This document shows, in pieces, positions 58,185 to 64,000 of a stretch of 64,000 nucleotides of DNA. The notes below the pieces were generated by a model, which was not told the origin of the DNA, made no database searches, and saw only the letters and a list, made by a program, of their open reading frames with translations. Positions within the stretch are counted from its first letter, which is position 1; the number at the start of each line of letters is the position of its first letter. A program made the translations under genes and the position numbers. Location: contig JAILRC010000079.1 in the NCBI GenBank assembly GCA_024698485.1, positions 1-64,000 of the forward strand, given 5' to 3'. This DNA comes from Lachnospiraceae bacterium. Its GTDB lineage: Bacteria > Bacillota > Clostridia > Lachnospirales > Lachnospiraceae.

Positions 58185-59720
58185 TCATTTTTCTTTTACA
58201 AGCAATGAAAGTTTCTCAAGAACCCATCGTATCACGGTTTTCTCCCCTGTTATGATCTTCACATCGCATGCCATTCCGGATTCCAACGGAAGTCTGTTGC
58301 CCTCTTTGTCAATTGTTGTGTCAATATTTATATAAGCATCTGCCCGATAAAAGGCTCGGCCACTTGTCTGGTCAACTGTGATATCTTTTGCAACATCTGT
58401 GAGTTTACCCATGAAGTATCCGTATTCTGCGGAAGGAAATGATGCTATATTAAGCTTTACATCCATTCCCGCTTCAACATTTCCTCGATCGGCATTATTT
58501 AAATAAACAATTGCCTTATATTCTTCTTCATTCTCCGGAAGAACGACAAGGACGACCGTTCCACCTGCAAGAAAGTCTCCCTCGACAGGAGTTTTCACTT
58601 CATGTATGACGCCGCTTGTCGGTGCTTTAACAGTGCACTCTTTAATCGTCTCTTCGGTTTCGATAAGGCTATTCTTCAAATCCGTAAGAGTTTTCTCTTT
58701 TGATTCAAGAAGCTGTAAAGCAGATGATAATTCATCCTTTACAAGTTTTTCAACAGCGGAATACCTATACTGCGATGTTTCTGAAACTCCCAATTGTTCC
58801 TTTTTTATTGTCAGGTCTGCAAGAGATTTTTCGAGATTCTTTTTTTCTTCAATGAGTGATTTTTTTCTTGTTTCAATATCAAGTGTAAAGACTGTTTTTT
58901 GATTATCATAAGCAAGTAACGCATTATCATATGCCTTTTTGGATTCTTCGACATCATATGTCGAAACTGCCTCACCCTCCAAGAGAATGCTCATTTCATA
59001 TCTTTTCTTTGCACTTTGAACTGAAGAGAGTAATTCAGTTCTCTTAGAAAGATAGTTATCATATTGAAGAGTAAAAAAAGCCTCCGGGTCCGAAATATTT
59101 TCAAAACCTTCTTCTGCCACTTTTGAATGTAACCAATCATAGCCTACTATATCTTCTTCATTTTTCAAAAGCTGTTTCTTAACATGTTCAGTTTCTGTTG
59201 CTATACCTTTTTCTGTTGTCTCATATTCATTAATCAATGAATATAGTTTTATGCAAAAGACATCATACTGTGTTTTATATCTCCGCACAACACCTGATTC
59301 TCCGGGGAGTTCAAAAGGGTTTTCACCGTCTGAAACAGCTTTTATATATGCATTAAGTGCTGTTATCTCCTCTTCGGTGATAACTATTTGTTCGTTGTAG
59401 TAATCTTTTCTTGTAAGATAATCACTGTGATCAATTATATAAAGAGTATCTCCTTTTTTGACAAAGTCGGAAGGTTTGTACAAAACCTTCTCAACAATTC
59501 CCTGCCTTATATTGGTAACAGTACTGACAGAATCTGAAGGCTTGATCATTCCATCTGCATTCACGTAAACATCTATTTTCCCGATACACATCCATATAAT
59601 TGCAACGATCAACAGTCCAAGCACGGTAAAGACAAATGTCACCCCGACTTTGGATACTCTGCTCTCGTACATTTCCCTGCTGTCTGTCATTTCTGAAATA
59701 TCTGTTATTATCGGTTTCAT
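58185..59720 (-). CDS. HlyD/BlpB-type secretion adaptor
   Basis: 511 residues: membrane segment ~27-45, lipoyl/barrel-sandwich halves (VTNIRQGIVEKVLYKPSDFVKKGDTLYII and CTVKAPTSGVIHEVKTPVEGDFLAGGTVVLVV) around a ~270-residue coiled-coil hairpin, beta-barrel domain with VYLNNADRGNVEAGMDVKLNI. Works with the C39 ABC exporter whose stop overlaps its start as TAATG. The coil is long, consistent with an attached partner such as the TolC-like protein. Confidence 0.9.
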   Translation of the reverse strand: MKPIITDISEMTDSREMYESRVSKVGVTFVFTVLGLLIVAIIWMCIGKIDVYVNADGMIKPSDSVSTVTNIRQGIVEKVLYKPSDFVKKGDTLYIIDHSDYLTRKDYYNEQIVITEEEITALNAYIKAVSDGENPFELPGESGVVRRYKTQYDVFCIKLYSLINEYETTEKGIATETEHVKKQLLKNEEDIVGYDWLHSKVAEEGFENISDPEAFFTLQYDNYLSKRTELLSSVQSAKKRYEMSILLEGEAVSTYDVEESKKAYDNALLAYDNQKTVFTLDIETRKKSLIEEKKNLEKSLADLTIKKEQLGVSETSQYRYSAVEKLVKDELSSALQLLESKEKTLTDLKNSLIETEETIKECTVKAPTSGVIHEVKTPVEGDFLAGGTVVLVVLPENEEEYKAIVYLNNADRGNVEAGMDVKLNIASFPSAEYGYFMGKLTDVAKDITVDQTSGRAFYRADAYINIDTTIDKEGNRLPLESGMACDVKIITGEKTVIRWVLEKLSLLVKEK

Positions 59721-61903
59721 TATTCGCTCACCTGCTTCCATAGATTGGCATAATGCCCGTTAATTTTCAGAAGTTCTTCATGCGTACCCGATTCGATCAC
59801 TTTTCCATGGTCCATGAAATAGATCCTGTCACAATGCCTTATTGTGCTGAGCCTGTGCGCAATAATTATCTGGGTAACATTCGAGAGGTTGTTCTTTATC
59901 GTCTCCTCGATTGCTTTTTCCGTAACAGAGTCAAGGTTTGAAGTTGCCTCATCCATTATGAGTATATCCGGCTTTTTCAATATTGCTCTTGCTATGGCAA
60001 GCCTCTGTCTCTGTCCCCCGGAAATGTTCGCTCCGTTTTCTTCAAGTCTTGTTTCATATCTTAACGGTAATTCATTAATAAATGATGCAGCCTGAGCTTT
60101 CTCTGCCGCTTCAATGATCTGTTCGTTTGTAACATCAGGATTTCCGAGTTTAAGATTTTCCATAATGCTTCCCGAAAAAAGGAATGTCTCCTGAGGTATA
60201 TAACTTATTCTGTTGCGAAGAGTCTCAAACGAAATATCTTTTATATTTTTGCCTGCAATACAAATTTCACCCTCTTCGGGATTATAAAAATTTAAAAGAA
60301 GTTTTGCGATGGTTGTTTTTCCCGATCCGCTTTCTCCTACAAGAGCTATTTTTTCTCCCTTTTTTATATCGATCGAGAAATGTTCAAATACGGGTTTTCT
60401 TGTACCATATCTGAACGTTATGTCCTTAACCGAAATATCGCCTTGAAGATCATCGGATGTGATCTTTCCATTTTCCCTTTCCCTTTCAATCTCAAGATCC
60501 AGTATCTCACCGAGCCTGTCAGAAGCCACGACGGCTGTTTGCATTTGAGGTTGAAGGTTTATCAGGTTTTTAACGGGTCCCAAAAAATACCCGAGTAGAG
60601 CATTAAATGTAATGAGTTCACCCATTGTCATCCTGCCCTCGATCACATTAACTCCGCCAACCCAAAGGATAACAATCCCTCCCACGAGTTCAGCAAATGC
60701 AACAAGTGAACCCTGAAGATTTGAAATGCTCCCGAGCTTAAATATGCTTTTTAAAAGCGCAATAAACTTACTCTCTGTTTTTAAATGAACGCTTCTTTCC
60801 GCATTGAATGCTTTGACGGTTTGGATCCCGTTAAGACTTTCTACCATATATGACGTGAGCTGTGCATTACTTTCCATCTGTTTTTCATTCAGCTTCCGAT
60901 ATGTTTTGTTAAAGAAGAACACAATTACAAAATATATAACAAGCACAACAACACATACGCCAAACATCTTGGAACTCTGCATATACAGAATGATCCCACC
61001 GGCTACTGCCATGATCGAATCGATCATTATGGTCAGAACCGCTCCGGAAATAGCGTCTCTAACCTTTGATGCATCCTGGAACCTTGATATGATCTCACCG
61101 ACTTTTCTGCTGCCAAAAAAGTTCATGGGCAATTCAAGCACATGATTATAGTAACCAAGCAATAGTTTTATATCGAGTTTTTGTGAAAGATGCAAAAGAA
61201 ACTGTGAGCGAACCGCAGAGAACAAAACTTTAAAAAGATTCAAAAGGATCACACCTATTGAAACTATGTGAAGAGTTTTCCTCAGTCCGTTAGGAAGAAT
61301 GTCATCCATCAGCACCTTAAAGTAGAATGACCCGAGTATTCCTAGAACAGTCAGCAAAAGAGATGCAATAAAGACTTCGATCAGAAGCGCTTTCTGAGGT
61401 TTCAAAAGGTAGAGAAATCTCGAAAAAAGCCCTCCCTTTGTTTCATCGCCCTTTTTAAATGCTTCATTCGGAACCAGAAATATCAGTATCCCGCTCCACA
61501 TGTACTTTGGAGGCTTATTCTCTTCGTGTTTCTCCCCGAAGAATTCTTCGGGAGTCAGATTTACTATTCCTTTCGCCGGATCTGCGATCACAACCTTTTT
61601 CTTTGTAATCCTATGTATAACAACGTAATGCATAAGATTACCGTCTGCTACCACATGCGCAATACAAGGCAATGGAAACTCACTAAAAAAAGCGTCTTTG
61701 TTGCCTTTGAAGCCTTTTGCAGAAAATCCAAGGTTTTCTGCCGCCTGAATTACCCCGTACACATTTGTCCCCTGTTTATCCGTTCCTGCAATTTCACGGA
61801 TCTTGGTTATTGAAATCTTAAGACCGTATTGCCGCGATACTGTTGCCAAACAGGCTGCGCCACAGTCGGTTATGTCATGTTGTTTGATACAGTAAAAACG
61901 CAT
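59720..61903 (-). CDS. Bacteriocin-processing ABC exporter with C39 peptidase domain (PCAT)
   Basis: 727 residues. C39 cysteine peptidase at 1-135 with Gln8, Cys14 (DITDCGAACLA), His92 (HYVVIH) and Asp108 (IADPAKG), all intact; six-segment ABC membrane domain (~165-460); ATPase with GESGSGKTT, ISGGQRQR, LIMDEATSN and IAHRLST. It cleaves double-glycine leaders and exports the peptide. GGGGGA before ATG 61903 sets the start. Its substrate is very likely the peptide at 63626. Confidence 0.95.
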   Translation of the reverse strand: MRFYCIKQHDITDCGAACLATVSRQYGLKISITKIREIAGTDKQGTNVYGVIQAAENLGFSAKGFKGNKDAFFSEFPLPCIAHVVADGNLMHYVVIHRITKKKVVIADPAKGIVNLTPEEFFGEKHEENKPPKYMWSGILIFLVPNEAFKKGDETKGGLFSRFLYLLKPQKALLIEVFIASLLLTVLGILGSFYFKVLMDDILPNGLRKTLHIVSIGVILLNLFKVLFSAVRSQFLLHLSQKLDIKLLLGYYNHVLELPMNFFGSRKVGEIISRFQDASKVRDAISGAVLTIMIDSIMAVAGGIILYMQSSKMFGVCVVVLVIYFVIVFFFNKTYRKLNEKQMESNAQLTSYMVESLNGIQTVKAFNAERSVHLKTESKFIALLKSIFKLGSISNLQGSLVAFAELVGGIVILWVGGVNVIEGRMTMGELITFNALLGYFLGPVKNLINLQPQMQTAVVASDRLGEILDLEIERERENGKITSDDLQGDISVKDITFRYGTRKPVFEHFSIDIKKGEKIALVGESGSGKTTIAKLLLNFYNPEEGEICIAGKNIKDISFETLRNRISYIPQETFLFSGSIMENLKLGNPDVTNEQIIEAAEKAQAASFINELPLRYETRLEENGANISGGQRQRLAIARAILKKPDILIMDEATSNLDSVTEKAIEETIKNNLSNVTQIIIAHRLSTIRHCDRIYFMDHGKVIESGTHEELLKINGHYANLWKQVSE

Positions 61904-61920
61904 TATCTTTCCCCCAAAGC

Positions 61921-62649
61921 TCAATTAAGAATAATTTGTTTTCTCAAACTCTTTGGAATAAGTCCCATATATTTCAATACTTTTTCCTTCTCAAAATCTG
62001 CAAGCCCGTCATCTTCTTTCTTTTGGGCAAGAAGATACAATAAATAGTGCATGTATACAGCCGAAATCGCGGTATCAAATTCCATTTTAGAAAAAGATAT
62101 AATTTCCTCATATGGAATTAAATCAGATGAGTATAATGCCAAAGAAACCAGCATTTGATTCACTTCTTCTGTTCTTGTCTCCTCTGAACTAACTATTCTA
62201 TAATAGCGATATCCATCCGTATAAGTAAACCCTGTTCTGATAGGAACTGGAATCGAACATATAATCCCGATTCCAAGGCTCATTGTGCCAATAATAATGA
62301 TGTTTATATTATTCATTATCACGCCAAAAGTTAATACTATGCATCCAAACAAGATAGAGAACAAAGGTCCCCCTAATAACAAGAAAGCAAAATCTTTATC
62401 AAAGGTATCCGTTATTTTTCGTGGGATAAGCAAACTTATCCCACCCCAATAACGGACATCAAGAGATAATTTGATTTTATACTTCTTGATATCACGATAA
62501 ACAATAAATGGGCCTACTTCAATATATTCGAATACCCACTTTTTGATTTTGCCAAAAACGACATGCCCCAGTTCATGAATCGTAATACAACAAAAAAAAC
62601 CAATGCCCCCGGCAAGAAAAGCTTGAAAGAATACCTTTAAAATACTCAT
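61921..62649 (-). CDS. M50-like membrane metalloprotease of the bacteriocin locus
   Basis: 242 residues, about six membrane segments. Zinc motif ITIHELGHVVFG (His25, Glu26, His29) and a later YTDGYR with Asp as third ligand, as in site-2-protease type enzymes. Such genes occur in bacteriocin loci, where they take part in immunity, signalling or leader removal (role here unknown). GGGAGG in front; its start codon immediately follows the stop of a 25-codon ORF. Ends 17 bases before the exporter. Confidence 0.82.
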   Translation of the reverse strand: MSILKVFFQAFLAGGIGFFCCITIHELGHVVFGKIKKWVFEYIEVGPFIVYRDIKKYKIKLSLDVRYWGGISLLIPRKITDTFDKDFAFLLLGGPLFSILFGCIVLTFGVIMNNINIIIIGTMSLGIGIICSIPVPIRTGFTYTDGYRYYRIVSSEETRTEEVNQMLVSLALYSSDLIPYEEIISFSKMEFDTAISAVYMHYLLYLLAQKKEDDGLADFEKEKVLKYMGLIPKSLRKQIILN

Positions 62650-62727
62650 CTATTCCTCCCATACTATCATGTTGTTCCAAACAGTATTATCATTTCTTGA
62701 ATACCAACAATTTTTGTTTTTTATCAT
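62650..62727 (-). CDS. 25-residue Trp-rich micro-ORF
   Basis: ATG 62727 lies three bases after the stop of the preceding ORF; the frame (MIKNKNCWYSRNDN... to ...MIVWEE) ends with TAG touching the M50 ATG, and its last codons form the M50 ribosome binding site. Three Trp and one Cys in 25 residues. Translational coupling makes it possible as a leader ORF, but no good ribosome binding site of its own is present. Confidence 0.35.
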   Translation of the reverse strand: MIKNKNCWYSRNDNTVWNNMIVWEE

Positions 62728-62730
62728 TTC

Positions 62731-63018
62731 TTATTCACTCTTTATAGAATCAATAACTTCTTGGAAAGATTTTCTTTCAACCAACCCGTTATTTATCCAA
62801 TAACGTTTCTCCGCCGTATCCCGTTCCTGATACAAATATGTATTTTTCATTGTTTTAAAGTAATTCTCTTGTAAAGCGGAACTACTATATTTAATCTTAC
62901 CATCCAACAATCCACAAATTGTAGGAATATGCTCTTGTTTAATCCTTTCTTGAAGTGAATTGTCTCCAATTTGCCTTGGATAATCTGTCATTGCCATAAT
63001 CGAAAAGGGAATGTCCAA
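62731..63018 (-). CDS. Hypothetical protein of the bacteriocin locus
   Basis: Up to 95 residues, soluble and charged, no domain recognised. A TGA stands right before the TTG start at 63018, and ATG 62997 is an alternative; neither has a convincing ribosome binding site, so it may be a remnant of a longer gene. Located between the exporter genes and the immunity-like gene. Confidence 0.45.
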   Translation of the reverse strand: MDIPFSIMAMTDYPRQIGDNSLQERIKQEHIPTICGLLDGKIKYSSSALQENYFKTMKNTYLYQERDTAEKRYWINNGLVERKSFQEVIDSIKSE

Positions 63019-63111
63019 TCATAAGAATCTATTATCGACAGAAGATTTTCTTAAAAAGTGTATCTTGCCACCTAAAGTGACAAGATACACTAAATAAACA
63101 AGATAACAAAC

Positions 63112-63612
63112 CTACAGATTTAAAACGTAGTGAAAACAGTACATATACCAGTATATTAATGCCGCACCGACTGCTATTTCACAAATAAAAACAACTCTCC
63201 ACCTACCTATATGTTTTGCTCTATTTTTTTCGATAAACAGGACGTTTATCAGTGAAATAGCTGCTGCGAAAGGAATTAATGCAATTAGAAATAAAACTGT
63301 GCTTGATAACTTTACTGATAAGATGCCGAGCAAAAATGCACATATTGCACTTACACCGAAAGCAATCGGATTTGTGTTTTCCTTTTTTAAAAAAGCCATA
63401 AGAGCAGTATCTCTCCCTTCATTTTGATCAATACTCGAGCGCTCTATTCTACACATATGAAAATATATCGCCCCGGAAACCATTGTGGCATATATTATTC
63501 CTTTAGGCACTGACCATTCTCCCATGCCCTTTACCAGAAAAAAAACAACTGTGAAAAATAGTGCATACGCTAAATAAACCAACCATTCTATAATCTGTTT
63601 ATTCTTGTTCAT
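63112..63612 (-). CDS. Polytopic membrane protein, probable bacteriocin immunity protein
   Basis: 166 residues from ATG 63612 (AGAGGATT upstream). About five membrane segments (WLVYLAYALFFTVVFFLV, GIIYATMVSGAIYF, FGVSAICAFLLGIL, a fourth, and a C-terminal one). It follows the bacteriocin gene by 13 bases, the usual immunity position. No family recognised, so immunity is inferred from context. Confidence 0.65.
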   Translation of the reverse strand: MNKNKQIIEWLVYLAYALFFTVVFFLVKGMGEWSVPKGIIYATMVSGAIYFHMCRIERSSIDQNEGRDTALMAFLKKENTNPIAFGVSAICAFLLGILSVKLSSTVLFLIALIPFAAAISLINVLFIEKNRAKHIGRWRVVFICEIAVGAALIYWYMYCFHYVLNL

Positions 63613-63625
63613 TTTGTAAATCCTC

Positions 63626-63850
63626 TTATAAAGTAGGTGCCGTAAATCCAATACAAGCGCCCGTTACCAGCCCGCCTAAAACACAGTCTTTTGTGTTTTC
63701 AGCTGACCAGCTCTCACTGGTAAATGCCCCTACCAGAGCTACGACTAGCCCTACAGCTGCTCCATCAAGAGCTCCAAGGATAGCTCCACCAATGCCTCCG
63801 CCATTAAGAACCTGCTTTTCTTCCTCGTTGAGCATTTCAAACCTGTTCAT
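63626..63850 (-). CDS. Double-glycine leader class II bacteriocin precursor
   Basis: 74 residues from ATG 63850 with AAGGAG upstream. Leader MNRFEMLNEEEKQVLNGG (18 residues) with hydrophobic -4 and -12 type positions and GG cleavage site; core of 56 residues rich in Gly/Ala with GxxxG motifs (GGAILGALDGAAVG, GGLVTGACIG) and two Cys that could form a disulfide. Typical of two-peptide (class IIb) or related pore-forming bacteriocins. The exporter with C39 peptidase is in the same strand unit. Confidence 0.88.
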   Translation of the reverse strand: MNRFEMLNEEEKQVLNGGGIGGAILGALDGAAVGLVVALVGAFTSESWSAENTKDCVLGGLVTGACIGFTAPTL

Positions 63851-63863
63851 TTTCACATTCTCC

Positions 63864-64000
63864 TTAATCTAAGATGATTTTTGCTATAACAAACCCTGCA
63901 ATGCCACCTACAACAGCGCCAACTATCGGGTGTCCACAAATCGCACCGACCGTTCCTCCGACTTCTGCACCTTTTTTCATTGCATATCCTGTAGCAACAG
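63864..64000 (-). CDS. Second bacteriocin-like peptide, C-terminal part
   Basis: The frame is open at the right window edge, so the leader is missing. The last 45 codons read ...GYAMKKGAEVGGTVG, then ...VGAVVGGIAGFVIAKIILD-stop: Gly-rich, strongly hydrophobic, with several GxxxG repeats and one Cys. The stop is 13 bases before the start of the 63626 gene. With that peptide it would form a two-component bacteriocin. Confidence 0.75.
   Translation of the reverse strand, partial: VATGYAMKKGAEVGGTVGAICGHPIVGAVVGGIAGFVIAKIILD

Noticed and set aside
1-64000. tRNA or rRNA genes
   Set aside because: No GGTTCRANTCC-type arm with a matching acceptor stem, or rRNA signature, was seen on reading; a tRNAscan/Infernal run would settle this.

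Overview
The window reads as a chromosomal segment of a Gram-positive clostridium, most likely a member of the Lachnospiraceae (inference). The grounds are the mix of genes: BspA-type leucine-rich repeats, a class B sortase, YesM/YesN-type two-component systems, TRAP transporters, diaminopimelate dehydrogenase, a partial Rpn-type nuclease, and AGGAGG-type ribosome binding sites throughout. Almost all genes lie on the minus strand. The plus-strand exceptions are the left-edge fragment, a two-gene unit at 26010-30940, a small membrane protein at 45815 and an EAL protein at 55026. I saw no rRNA, tRNA or CRISPR array.

Left part (0-9.9 kb): an Rrf2 Fe-S regulator and a flavin redox locus. The locus has a Gx-type membrane protein, a NusG-domain-II protein, an ApbE flavin transferase, a MacB-like ABC pair, a ferric-reductase-like/FMN-binding membrane protein and a lipoprotein with a possible flavinylation motif behind a striking double operator. 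9.2-25.4 kb: thiamine pyrophosphokinase, an S66 carboxypeptidase, a GH43-like protein, a membrane-anchored esterase, a YcxB/kinase/regulator/DctP sensing operon, a complete TRAP operon with paired operator sites, an ABC-2 exporter and two small hydrolases. A 134-bp foldable element lies in the esterase leader.

25.4-34.0 kb is a visibly AT-rich island bounded by 21-bp direct repeats (20/21 identical). The right copy overlaps the 3' end of rlmD. Inside are a Cro/CI-like repressor facing a promoter with two operator repeats, two zinc-ribbon proteins of unknown function (one with a long BspA-type LRR ectodomain), a KilA-N protein, a second HTH protein, a metallophosphoesterase and a 74-bp degenerate repeat array. 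This is the best candidate for an undescribed system.

34.0-56.9 kb is mostly housekeeping: a long co-directional run (Lrp, aminotransferase, trmL, mutS2, VicRK-like pair, a serine-protease-like protein without its catalytic His, yhaM, rlmD), an AIR-synthase-like gene, nth, a beta-CASP nuclease, yitT, ddh, srtB, an aldo/keto reductase with a MarR regulator, a RhaT-like transporter and an EAL phosphodiesterase. 56.9 kb to the right edge is a class II bacteriocin locus: two small Gly-rich peptides (one with a double-glycine leader), a likely immunity protein, an M50-type protease, a C39 peptidase ABC exporter, an HlyD adaptor and a secreted TolC-like coiled-coil protein. It runs off the window.
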